NCBI GenBank assembly: GCA_002366835.1
Contig: DFBZ01000096.1
Span: forward strand, 1 to 56,364
From: Gammaproteobacteria bacterium UBA3067
Lineage (GTDB): Bacteria > Pseudomonadota > Gammaproteobacteria > Pseudomonadales > UBA3067
DNA: 56,364 nt
Reading direction: 5' to 3'
Shown: positions 17,892 through 25,572 of the stretch, piece after piece
How the letters are laid out: each line of letters opens with the position of its first letter
Position numbering within the stretch: the first letter of the stretch is position 1
Program-made: the position numbers and the translations under genes
Notes under the pieces: model-generated
Databases searched by the model: none
What the model was told of the DNA's origin: nothing
What the model saw: only the letters and a program-made list of their open reading frames with translations

Positions 17892-18308
17892 TTCTGAGTG
17901 TGGGGACTGTGTGCCAGCTTGCGGTTTGCTAGTGCTGGCGAGAGTGCCTGCCTCTAGCGTCTCTTCAATTCGCGAAAGTGATTCTTCTAGTTCTGCTGAG
18001 CGCATATGCTTATTCGCAGAAAAGTCAAATTGTACTCCATAGCTGTAACCATCATCCAGTTCCTCCGCATGACATACAAAGCCAACCACTTCGCGGGCGT
18101 TGCTGCTCTGTCTGCTGATGTTGATCAGTAACTCTTCTCCTATTCGAAACCTCTCACTGTGTAAAACGCGAGCTCCAAAGCGATTGAAATCTACGACTTC
18201 TATTTTTTTGTAGCCCCCTAAGCGAAATAGGCTTTTACGCTTTACTTCGCATTGGATGGTGCTGCCATTAAGTCGTTGATATTGCCTGCGCTCATTGCTC
18301 GATAACAT
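17883..18308 (-). CDS. PilZ-domain protein
   Basis: A 141-residue protein opening with NERRQYQRLNG, a clear PilZ c-di-GMP-binding RxxxR motif (RRQYQR), then VDFNRFGARV in place of the D/N-x-S-x-x-G element. A compact single PilZ domain ends near residue 105, followed by a Ser/Thr/Pro-rich tail. Probably a cytoplasmic cyclic di-GMP receptor. The Phe-for-Ser change in the second motif may alter binding. No enzyme domain attached. Confidence 0.8.
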   Translation of the reverse strand: MLSSNERRQYQRLNGSTIQCEVKRKSLFRLGGYKKIEVVDFNRFGARVLHSERFRIGEELLINISRQSSNAREVVGFVCHAEELDDGYSYGVQFDFSANKHMRSAELEESLSRIEETLEAGTLASTSKPQAGTQSPHSETP

Positions 18309-18635
18309 AGGAGTACTGCTTTTTTAAAGAAATATGAGAATGGATAGCTTATAAAAGTATAGTTGGATTTTCTTTGCGTGTAGGTTGTTTATTGAGCGCA
18401 GAAGAAGCAAGCGGCTTTTTCAAATGCTTATATTTTGTGAAAAATGTTACAAGACGCTGGAATGTTCTTATTTACCCTTCCAATAAGGCGTGAGGGGGAG
18501 TATCTTAACGCGCTGGAGAAAAGTGCCCAAAGGAAGGTGTGGGGCTTATCTAAATATAACGATATAACCTGTTGATATTTAGATAAGAGTTGTCACCCAC
18601 AAGATGATAGAAACTTCTGATTAGGGGATCTCAAT
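18309..18635. other. intergenic region before gacA
   Basis: 327 bp between divergent PilZ and gacA genes; AT-rich. No GGA-repeat small RNA or other recognisable element was seen. Presumably holds both promoters. Confidence 0.35.
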
Positions 18636-19286
18636 TTGATTAAAGTGCTTGTCGTCGACGACCATGATCTGGTAAGAACCGGTATAGCTCGGATGCTAGA
18701 AGACGAAGAGGGCGTCAAGGTTATTGGTGAAGCAAACAATGGAGAAGATGCGGTAAAGCTCACCCGGGAGCTCTCACCTGATGTAGTGCTGATGGATGTC
18801 AAAATGCCCGGAATTGGCGGCTTAGAAGCCACTAGAAAAATTTTGCGCGCTAATGCAGAGGTAAGAATTATTGCCGTGACCGCTTGCGCTGAGGAGCCCT
18901 TTCCTTCTCGGGTATTGCAAGCTGGAGCCAGTGGTTATCTCACGAAAGGCGCGGGTATTGGTGAAATGGTTACCGCTATTCGCCAAGTGCATCACGGTCA
19001 GCGCTACTTGAGCCCGTCAATCGCTCAAGCTCTGGCTTTAAAGCAGCTGTCTCTTGATGGCAAGGCCACGCCCTTTGAATTTCTTTCGGAAAGGGAGATG
19101 CAAATTGCTATAATGGTTGTTAACTGTCAAAAAGTGCAGGAAATTTCCGATGCGCTTTGCGTTAGCCCAAAAACCGTGAATAGCTATCGATACCGTATCT
19201 TTGAGAAGCTGGAAATTACCAGCGATGTTGAGCTTACCCTCTTGGCTATGCGTCACGGCATTCTGGATTCTGAATCTACGATCTAA
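18636..19286 (+). CDS. gacA: response regulator GacA/UvrY
   Basis: A 216-residue NarL/FixJ-type response regulator that activates Csr/Rsm small RNAs, which titrate CsrA. The receiver domain opens IKVLVVDDHDLVRTGI with acidic pocket D8/D9, phospho-acceptor D54 (VLMDVKMPG) and VTACAEE for the switch Thr. The LuxR-type HTH (LSEREMQIAIMVVNCQKVQEI) spans ~145-210, with SPKTVNSYRYRIFEKL as the recognition region. The start codon is TTG at 18636, the universal frame start. It lies 12 bp before uvrC, the conserved gammaproteobacterial pair. Confidence 0.95.
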   Translation: MIKVLVVDDHDLVRTGIARMLEDEEGVKVIGEANNGEDAVKLTRELSPDVVLMDVKMPGIGGLEATRKILRANAEVRIIAVTACAEEPFPSRVLQAGASGYLTKGAGIGEMVTAIRQVHHGQRYLSPSIAQALALKQLSLDGKATPFEFLSEREMQIAIMVVNCQKVQEISDALCVSPKTVNSYRYRIFEKLEITSDVELTLLAMRHGILDSESTI

Positions 19287-19298
19287 ACTGCCAGGGGA

Positions 19299-21140
19299 AT
19301 GGCAAAAGCACCTGAAATGACCTTTGATTCCCTCTCTTTTCTAAGTACCCTCACTAGCCATCCTGGCGTTTACCGCATGTATAGCCAGGATGAAAAAATC
19401 CTCTATGTCGGTAAAGCTAAAAACCTGAAAAAGCGGGTTTCAAGCTACTTTTCTTCCAAAGAACATAGTGCCAAAACCCAAGCCCTTGTCGCACGTATTT
19501 CCCATATAGAAACTACCGTAACCAGCAGTGAAATCGAAGCGCTGCTGCTTGAGCAAACCCAAATTAAAAAGTTACGCCCGCCATTTAATATCCTCATGCG
19601 GGATGATAAGTCCTACCCTTATATTTTCATATCAGATCATCAGGAATATCCCCGTTTGGTATTTCACAGAGGTAGCCAGAAAGCCAAAGGGCGTTATTTT
19701 GGCCCTTACCCCAGTAGTGGCGCGGTAAGGGAAAGTCTCGACTTGTTGCAACGAGTGTTTAAAGTCCGGCAATGCGAAGAAAGTTTTTTTTCTAACCGCA
19801 CACGGCCTTGCTTGCAAGCCCAGATTGACCGCTGTAGCGCCCCTTGTGTGGGCGCTATAAGCCCGGAGTCCTATCAGCGGCAAGTGGATCTGGCGATTAG
19901 GTTTCTGCAGGGTAAAAACACCGAAATCATTGGCGAGCTGGTGCAAAAAATGGAAGCTGCGAGCGAAGCGCTGAGCTTTGAAGAAGCAGCCACTTTGCGA
20001 GACCAGGTTATTGCGCTTCGCCGTGTCAATGAACAGCAATTTGTAAGTGGTGAGCAAGGAGAGGCCGATGTATTTGGCGTGCAGTGCGCTCCGGGTGGAA
20101 TCTGTCTGCACCGCCTTATGGTTAGAGGGGGTAGGGTCATCGGTGGCAAAAACTACTTCCCTAAAGTCCAGTGCGAGGTGCTTGAGGAGGAAGTATTGGA
20201 AGAGTTTATTCCTCAATTTTATTTGTCTCGCCTTGGAAGTGGGGATGTTCCCAAGGAAATTGTACTTCCCTGTACTCTTGAAGGTGCTGATGCTCTGCAA
20301 GATATTTTGTCCGAAAAGTTCGATAAAAAGGTGCGCATACACGCCAATGTGCGGACGTTGAGAGCTGGCTGGCTGAAGATTGCACAAGTGAATGCAGAGC
20401 AAAGCTTGCAAAGCCTGTTGGCTAGCAAAGAAAATAGCTACCAGCGTTTCGTTGCCCTGCAAGAGGCACTCTCGCTTGATGATATTCCTCGGCGTTTGGA
20501 GTGTTTTGATATTAGCCATACGCTTGGCGAAGAAACGGTTGCTTCCTGCGTGGTTTTTGATCGTAATGGCCCGCTGCGATCGGAGTACCGGCGCTTTAAT
20601 ATTCAGGGCATTACTCCTGGTGATGATTATGCTGCCATGGAGCAAGCGCTGACGCGGCGCTACTCCAAGGTGCTGGCCAACGACGGGGTCTTGCCGGATA
20701 TAATCGTCATTGACGGTGGTAAAGGTCAGATGACACAAGCGCTGCGCGTGCGGGAAGAGCTGCAAATAAACGGCATTACTTTGCTGGGTGTAGCGAAGGG
20801 GCCCACGAGAAAAGCAGGGTTGGAGCAACTTTTCCTGAATCATGATAAAGTTCCAGTCCCAGTTGCCTCAGATTCGCCAGCATTACATCTTATTCAGTAC
20901 ATCCGAGATGAATCCCATCGCTTCGCCATCGCAGGGCATCGAAGTCGTCGGGCAAAGAAACGTAAAACATCACCCCTTGAGGGTATATCAGGGGTTGGCC
21001 CTAAAAAACGACGTGATTTAATTAATCATTTTGGAGGGTTGCAGGAAGTAACGCGAGCGAGCGAGGCCGAATTGGCTAAAACGCCGGGCATTAGCGCTTC
21101 GCTTGCAGAGGTCATCTACGATGCCCTGCATAGTAAATAA
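19299..21140 (+). CDS. uvrC: UvrABC excinuclease subunit C
   Basis: Makes both incisions in nucleotide excision repair. Length 613, as usual. An N-terminal GIY-YIG nuclease domain (HPGVYRMYSQDEKILYVGKAKNLK), a UVR motif (~200-235, SFEEAATLRDQVIALRRV), an RNase H-like endonuclease domain (LECFDISHTLGE; VIDGGKGQM) and C-terminal helix-hairpin-helix pairs (LEGISGVGPKKRRDLI; TPGISASLAEVIY) are all seen. Start is ATG 19299 or MTFDSL at 19317; the latter matches typical UvrC N-termini but spacing from AGGGGA does not settle it. Cotranscribed with gacA. Confidence 0.97.
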   Translation: MAKAPEMTFDSLSFLSTLTSHPGVYRMYSQDEKILYVGKAKNLKKRVSSYFSSKEHSAKTQALVARISHIETTVTSSEIEALLLEQTQIKKLRPPFNILMRDDKSYPYIFISDHQEYPRLVFHRGSQKAKGRYFGPYPSSGAVRESLDLLQRVFKVRQCEESFFSNRTRPCLQAQIDRCSAPCVGAISPESYQRQVDLAIRFLQGKNTEIIGELVQKMEAASEALSFEEAATLRDQVIALRRVNEQQFVSGEQGEADVFGVQCAPGGICLHRLMVRGGRVIGGKNYFPKVQCEVLEEEVLEEFIPQFYLSRLGSGDVPKEIVLPCTLEGADALQDILSEKFDKKVRIHANVRTLRAGWLKIAQVNAEQSLQSLLASKENSYQRFVALQEALSLDDIPRRLECFDISHTLGEETVASCVVFDRNGPLRSEYRRFNIQGITPGDDYAAMEQALTRRYSKVLANDGVLPDIIVIDGGKGQMTQALRVREELQINGITLLGVAKGPTRKAGLEQLFLNHDKVPVPVASDSPALHLIQYIRDESHRFAIAGHRSRRAKKRKTSPLEGISGVGPKKRRDLINHFGGLQEVTRASEAELAKTPGISASLAEVIYDALHSK

Positions 21141-21204
21141 TGGTACGGCGATAAACGCCGACAACGAACGCCAAACAATCGACAAAGTGAAAAACTAAAA
21201 CTCC

Positions 21205-21798
21205 ATGATGTACACACTTCCCAACTTACTGACATTATCTCGTATCGCCGCTATTCCTGTCTTTGTGGCCGTCTTCTACATGCCCTATCACTGGAGCTTC
21301 CTTGCTGCTTCCATTATATTTATCGCGGCAGCTCTCACAGACCTCTTTGATGGCTACTTGGCACGCAAGCTCAATCAAATCACCAAACTTGGTGCCTTTC
21401 TTGACCCTGTTGCGGACAAACTCATGGTTTCCGTTGCACTGCTCTTACTAGTAGAAGTTTACGCCTCACCCTGGATGGCAATACCCGCCATTGTCATTAT
21501 CGGGCGCGAAATTGTTATCTCTGCCTTGAGAGAGTGGATGGCAGAATGCGGCCAACGAGCCCAGGTAGCTGTTAGTCATATTGGCAAAGTAAAAACCGTG
21601 ATTCAAATGTTCGCCATCTCTATGATGCTTATGGTTGACCCGCTTATCCTCGCGGTAAGCGGAGAAATATTTTGGAAAGGTGTTTGGTGGATAGGAGCAC
21701 TTCTCCTTTATATCGCCACAATACTTACGCTCTGGTCAGCCTATATTTACCTTAAAGCCGCTTGGCCCAATCTAATGGCGGCCGATGCAGGCGAATAG
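21205..21798 (+). CDS. pgsA: CDP-diacylglycerol-glycerol-3-phosphate 3-phosphatidyltransferase
   Basis: Makes phosphatidylglycerol phosphate from CDP-diacylglycerol and glycerol-3-phosphate; inner membrane. MYTLPNLLTLSRIAAIPVF is the classic N-terminus. DLFDGYLARKL followed by GAFLDPVADK gives the full CDP-alcohol phosphatidyltransferase motif DGxxAR-x8-Gx3Dx3D. A 197-residue polytopic protein. Two ATGs (21205, 21208) adjoin and either may start. Follows uvrC by 64 bp, as in related genomes. Confidence 0.96.
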   Translation: MMYTLPNLLTLSRIAAIPVFVAVFYMPYHWSFLAASIIFIAAALTDLFDGYLARKLNQITKLGAFLDPVADKLMVSVALLLLVEVYASPWMAIPAIVIIGREIVISALREWMAECGQRAQVAVSHIGKVKTVIQMFAISMMLMVDPLILAVSGEIFWKGVWWIGALLLYIATILTLWSAYIYLKAAWPNLMAADAGE

Positions 21799-21843
21799 GT
21801 GTCTGGCGGTACTATCTAAGTACTTGAGAAAGCCAAAGTATTC

Positions 21844-21871
21844 TTGACACATAAGTTTGAACGAGTAGAAT
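21844..21871 (+). promoter_or_regulatory. tRNA-Gly promoter
   Basis: Consensus -35 TTGACA (21844-21849), a 16-bp spacer and -10 TAGAAT (21866-21871), 12 bp before the tRNA gene. A strong sigma-70 match. Confidence 0.85.
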
Positions 21872-21883
21872 ACCTGCCTCGAC

Positions 21884-21959
<76 letters not shown>

Positions 21960-21970
21960 AGATTTTAGAG

Positions 21971-21995
21971 AGCCTCGGTAAAGCCGAGGCTTTTT
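21971..21995 (+). terminator. terminator after tRNA-Gly
   Basis: Perfect stem AGCCTCGG-TAAA-CCGAGGCT-like (AGCCTCGG/GCCGAGGC) followed by five Ts. It implies that tRNA-Gly ends here and tRNA-Cys has partial or separate transcription. Confidence 0.8.
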
Positions 21996-22053
21996 GTGTT
22001 TAGAAATGCCTTTTGATTGGTCACGCCTGACTCAGAAGGACGAAAGGCATTCT

Positions 22054-22127
22054 GGCGGAGTAGCAAAGTGGTTATGCAGCGGATTGCAAATCCGTCTACG
22101 CCGGTTCGATTCCGACCTCCGCCTCCA
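22054..22127 (+). tRNA. tRNA-Cys (anticodon GCA)
   Basis: A 74-bp cloverleaf: acceptor GGCGGAG / CTCCGCC, anticodon arm CGGAT-TTGCAAA-like with anticodon GCA (GGATTGCAAATCC), T-loop GGTTCGATTCC and encoded CCA. Confidence 0.96.
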
Positions 22128-22176
22128 TATATATTCTACAAAGTTGATTGCTTCGGCAAAGAAACTTCCTCCCTTA

Positions 22177-22263
22177 GCCCGGGTGGCGAAATTGGTAGAC
22201 GCAAGGGACTTAAAATCCCTCGACTGAAAGGTCGTGCCGGTTCGATTCCGGCCCCGGGCACCA
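22177..22263 (+). tRNA. tRNA-Leu (anticodon TAA)
   Basis: An 87-bp class II tRNA: acceptor GCCCGGG / CCCGGGC, anticodon arm AGGGA-CTTAAAA-TCCCT with anticodon TAA, a long variable arm, T-loop GGTTCGATTCC and CCA. Accessory plasmid-like DNA begins immediately afterwards, so this 3' end is a candidate integration site, although no second copy of it was found in the window. Confidence 0.97.
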
Positions 22264-22364
22264 TTATTATCAATGAATTACAGCCTGATTGACCCCTTGT
22301 GGATTTTACGAATTAAAAAAATAGATAAATAGTAGAGGGGCGATCAAAGTTTCTTTACCTCAGG

Positions 22365-23492
22365 CTAAAAAGGTTTGAAGTTTTCACTGTGATAACCTCG
22401 CTTTTCTCGGCAGCTTGCCGAAAAACGCTTTAATCCAAAGAATGGCTCGTGCTCCACCTCAAGAGGCCTGTCTGACTCGCATTGGGGGCAGTTTTTCTTG
22501 AACTCTACTAGTTTTAATTTCACCCGATTCTCATCTAATAGCTGCTTTTCAATAAAGATGTTTCTGACTTTTGCGCTTAAGGGCATCCACCATGGCGCTT
22601 TGCCCCAACCGAACCAGTATGCTGTGAAAAACGGTGTAACTAAACGAAGTCCTAGATAGTCAAGAGGATAATAAACAAATAGCCACAGAGCTCCAGTTAT
22701 TGACCAGAAGCTGTTATCTAGCGTCATTAAAGAAAGTGGAGCTACAACAAGAAACACACTGATAATAACTTGCGTCCATGGAGTCAGTGGAGGTATCAAG
22801 TTGAGTTGGCTATCTAGGTATTCCTTCTCCCAACCATTCTGTTCGGTTTGTTCAGAGCTTGAGCTAGCTGAGGGTTTTTCAAAATTCACAGGGTTGGTTG
22901 AATAGGTTTGGGTTTGGCTATTTGTAATATCAGGTAATTTTGGAGGCTCTAGGTTGGTAGGCTCATCGTCCAAAACACAAAAGTCTTCATTAGTCTCGCT
23001 TAATGTTTTATCTTTAAGAACAGAAAATTCGGACGGTGTAAGCCGCCCCGCCCCGTATATTCCAGCGATATCTGTTTTCGAATGGTGAAGTGGTATAGGC
23101 AAAAGCTGCCAAAATGTAGGTCTCTTATTTGGTTGTTTGATTTTGATTGGCACATATATATGCTTAAGCCCCTTTGATTCAAACAATTCAGTCGTGGCTG
23201 AGTGGTTATCTAGAATAAGCGTTTTAATCGGGTTAAATATTCCTATTTCGATAATCAGACGGGCATGGGGTATGTCACTGAAAGAGACCTCAGCTTCATT
23301 CAATATTTGATCTGAGCCGAATACCTCATTCTCGGCGTCTCTGACTAAGTTAATTAGTGAGATTAAATATGTTATCTCGCACTTGACGTCGTCAAATTCC
23401 CTCTTGGCTCCTTTTAATAGTGGGCAGCTCTGGTTTGAGCTCAATTCTGCGAGCAATTCGCTCTGCATGTTCAGGTCACTTTCATTCTTCAT
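22365..23492 (-). CDS. membrane protein of unknown function, plasmid-like island
   Basis: A protein of 375 residues from ATG 23492 (MKNESDLNMQ), which has GAGAAG upstream; the frame runs on to a TTG at 23510. Residues ~1-200 are soluble and Ser/Asn/Pro-rich towards the end. Two hydrophobic segments follow (VIISVFLVVAPLSLM; ITGALWLFVYYPLDYLGL). The tail carries a partial zinc-ribbon-like Cys set (CPQCESD and SASCREK). No family recognised. Transcribed away from the AlpA/RepA genes, on the tRNA-Leu side of the island; AT-rich like its neighbours. Confidence 0.6.
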   Translation of the reverse strand: MKNESDLNMQSELLAELSSNQSCPLLKGAKREFDDVKCEITYLISLINLVRDAENEVFGSDQILNEAEVSFSDIPHARLIIEIGIFNPIKTLILDNHSATTELFESKGLKHIYVPIKIKQPNKRPTFWQLLPIPLHHSKTDIAGIYGAGRLTPSEFSVLKDKTLSETNEDFCVLDDEPTNLEPPKLPDITNSQTQTYSTNPVNFEKPSASSSSEQTEQNGWEKEYLDSQLNLIPPLTPWTQVIISVFLVVAPLSLMTLDNSFWSITGALWLFVYYPLDYLGLRLVTPFFTAYWFGWGKAPWWMPLSAKVRNIFIEKQLLDENRVKLKLVEFKKNCPQCESDRPLEVEHEPFFGLKRFSASCREKRGYHSENFKPF

Positions 23493-23602
23493 AAATACTT
23501 CTCGTTGCAACTAGCTATAACTATTTACATGTAGTTATAGCAGTTCACTAGCGTTCAAAAATAACTTCAAATTGGATCTCAGTCATTTTACGGGATTCAA
23601 CG

Positions 23603-23836
23603 ATGAATAAAAAATTTATTGAAAATAGCGGCGCGAGATCTGCCTGCAGACAGTTTTTGAACGACTCAGATATTACACATTTGTTGGGAATTAGTCAGAG
23701 AACCCTAAATAATAAAATCTGTAGAGGTGATGACTTACCAGAGTTCATTAAACTACGTGGGTGCCGCAGGAGAATATGGCCCTTCGAGGCGGTTCAAATC
23801 TGGTTGGATTCGCCTGAGGATGGAGCTAACAAATGA
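23603..23836 (+). CDS. AlpA-like helix-turn-helix regulator
   Basis: A 77-residue DNA-binding protein. FLNDSDITHLLGISQRTLNN is a winged/MerR-like helix-turn-helix and EFIKLRGCRRRIWPFEAVQIWLD is the following wing and helix, as in AlpA/excisionase-type regulators of integrated elements. Its stop overlaps the repA start (ATGA), so the two are translationally coupled. Likely regulates replication or excision of the element (inference). Confidence 0.75.
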   Translation: MNKKFIENSGARSACRQFLNDSDITHLLGISQRTLNNKICRGDDLPEFIKLRGCRRRIWPFEAVQIWLDSPEDGANK

Positions 23837-24681
23837 AAAGCTCCTCATTTCTCCCCCCTTTGCTATATGAAATACTGAACATGCCTGCTAAAGATGCCGG
23901 CTCAATTGTTTACGCGCCTAGATTTCTTGCGCAATTTAGTTTGCCTGCGCGAAATTTAAACAGCGGCAAATTCATTCGCCGGAATGGGCTCTATACATTT
24001 TCTGTAGTATCTCCCGGTGATACAGGTTTACCCTACGGCATATATCCTCGCAATATTCTCATCTTTCTCGCAACTGAAGTTCGCCTCACGCAAAGCGGAT
24101 TTGTAGATATGGGCGTTTCTAGAGCAGCGTTTAAGAAACGATTGGGTGTGGGTGTTGGGGCTGGTTCTACAGGGCCGTCAAATAAATTTAATGATCAATT
24201 TAAACGGTTGTTTTCATCAGAAATTGAAATAGCATCAGGTACTGATAATAATTTATCAGTTGAATCGATTACTTTTTCAAAGAAAGCTTCAGCAGTTTGG
24301 AATGTTTCATCTGGAGCCATGAAGGGTGTGCTCGAGCTAGAAAATGGCTTTTATGACGATTTAGCCAAAAAGTCTTTTCCAGTAGATCAGCGCGTTTTAA
24401 AATTTCTGGGACACCATTGTTTAGCATATGACTTGTACCTGTGGTTGACATCTAGGGTTTTCAATTTGAGAAAACCTGTAATTGTTCAGTGGCTACAACT
24501 AGAGCAGCAATTCGGAAACCAACTCGCATCTAGGAGCGCGTTTAAACAAAAGTTCTGCAAGGCACTGGCTTCAGTCAAGCGTATTTGGCCGAAATTAATT
24601 GCAAAAGAACATACTCGAGGGATTTTTTTAGCTCCCTGTGCTCCTCATGTCGCTGTAGGCGGTGGATATACCTGTGAATAA
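23833..24681 (+). CDS. repA: plasmid replication initiator, RepA family
   Basis: A 282-residue protein. The segment PYGIYPRNILIFLATEVR (~70-87), then GVSRAAFKKRLGVGVG, matches the RepA (PF04796-type) initiators of broad-host plasmids, which bind iterons and open the origin. The C-terminal part (YDLYLWLTSRVF; QQFGNQLASRSAFKQKFCKAL) fits the winged-helix DNA-binding domain. Directly downstream lie five phased iterons, an AT-rich tract and DnaA boxes, which supports a functional initiator-origin pair. Coupled to the AlpA-like gene by an ATGA overlap. In a chromosome this marks an integrated plasmid or replicating ICE. Confidence 0.85.
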   Translation: MKSSSFLPPLLYEILNMPAKDAGSIVYAPRFLAQFSLPARNLNSGKFIRRNGLYTFSVVSPGDTGLPYGIYPRNILIFLATEVRLTQSGFVDMGVSRAAFKKRLGVGVGAGSTGPSNKFNDQFKRLFSSEIEIASGTDNNLSVESITFSKKASAVWNVSSGAMKGVLELENGFYDDLAKKSFPVDQRVLKFLGHHCLAYDLYLWLTSRVFNLRKPVIVQWLQLEQQFGNQLASRSAFKQKFCKALASVKRIWPKLIAKEHTRGIFLAPCAPHVAVGGGYTCE

Positions 24682-24684
24682 GTC

Positions 24685-24790
24685 GAGTTATCAACGCATA
24701 AAAGGTGATTTCAGTTCGCATACTCCTGTCTCTATTTGCGCATATACAAACGGTTATCTGCGCATAGTTGAGCAGTGTAAACGCATCAAA
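24685..24790 (+). repeat. iteron array of a RepA-dependent origin
   Basis: The hexamer CGCATA occurs at 24695, 24717, 24739 and 24761, and CGCATC at 24782. Spacings are 22, 22, 22 and 21 bp, two helical turns, as in plasmid iterons. Upstream bases within units are loosely conserved (TTATCAA, TTCAGTT, CTATTTG, TTATCTG). The array starts at the repA stop codon. Confidence 0.88.
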
Positions 24791-24936
24791 GGTAATATCA
24801 ACAGCCCTGCAGGTCACGTATATCGGGGGGTCTGGGCTGCTACATATATCATTTATCCTATAAAAATATATTTACATATATTGATCGCGACTTTCTGTGG
24901 ATTACGGGGACAAAAGCCAGCTCAAAAACCTGTTCA

Positions 24937-24991
24937 GTTTACATCATTAGTTGACGCTCTCAGTGTCGGACTGACAACTAATGATGTAAAC
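24937..24991. repeat. 17-bp perfect inverted repeat
   Basis: Arms GTTTACATCATTAGTTG (24937-24953) and CAACTAATGATGTAAAC (24975-24991), with a 21-nt spacer. No T tract follows. A candidate hairpin or protein-binding site beside oriV. Confidence 0.85.
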
Positions 24992-25006
24992 CAAAAAAAA
25001 GTTGAA

Positions 25007-25049
25007 TCAAACAATTTACGCACTCTGGACGACTGCATAAATTGTTTGA
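25007..25049. repeat. 12-bp perfect inverted repeat
   Basis: Arms TCAAACAATTTA (25007-25018) and TAAATTGTTTGA (25038-25049). The 19-nt spacer contains one of five CTGGACG motifs. Confidence 0.8.
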
Positions 25050-25168
25050 CGTCATCAGGCCAGACCCCTTGCTGGACGCCGGTTTCTGGCAGGGCAAGCC
25101 CTCTCGTTGCGCTACTAAATCTGGACGATTTATCCACACAACGATTCACCCCGCGCTCGTTTGGTGCT

Positions 25169-25296
25169 GCGCACGACCCTCGGGTTTTGAGGCTGCGAAG
25201 CAGACCGATGGGGCCCGAGCCTGCGGCTGCCCTTCGTTCCGTTCTTGTTGCTGAGCAATCACTGGACGTGACACTCAAAACCCGAGGGTCGTGCGC
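25169..25296. repeat. 23-bp perfect inverted repeat with long spacer
   Basis: Arms at 25169-25191 and 25274-25296 (starting GCGCACGACCCTCGGG), spacer 82 bp. Further hairpins follow: 25335-25361 (GCAATCGG...CCGATTGC), 25453-25483 (GTGCTC-TGGG-GAGCAC) and 25486-25506 (CTCGGCAG...CTGCCGAG). CTGGACG occurs at 25024, 25072, 25121, 25262 and 25426. The block could be an oriT, a single-strand initiation site or a recombination site; none is proven. Confidence 0.75.
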
Positions 25297-25572
25297 CGCT
25301 TGGGAGCGCCTTCCGACGAGCGCTGGCTGGGCCAGCAATCGGGCTCCGGGGAGCCGATTGCTTATTTTGCCCTGGGGGTCAAAATCCAGCCAAGGTTTTC
25401 GCTTGGGCGAAAATTCTGATTGTCGCTGGACGCGTCAAAGCAGAATCAGACCGGAATTCTGTGCTCTGGGGAGCACGGCATTCCTCTCGGCAGTGAGGCT
25501 GCCGAGCCTGCCCAAATCCGCTCCTGAACGTCACTCATCCAAGCCTGCAGCTCTGTACATGGAGGACGTTGC

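Larger units (their letters stand above)
24673..25138. other. predicted origin of replication (oriV)
   Basis: Beside the iterons are: a DnaA-box-like TGTGAATAA (24673-24681, one mismatch), an AT-rich unwinding tract (24841-24885), TGTGGATTA (24896-24904, one mismatch) and a perfect DnaA box TTATCCACA (25130-25138). Iterons, AT-rich tract and DnaA boxes next to repA form the standard plan of an iteron plasmid origin. Function in this host is inferred. Confidence 0.75.

Noticed and set aside
19632..20843. A 403-codon minus-strand frame
   Set aside because: It lies entirely opposite uvrC, whose protein is complete and conserved.
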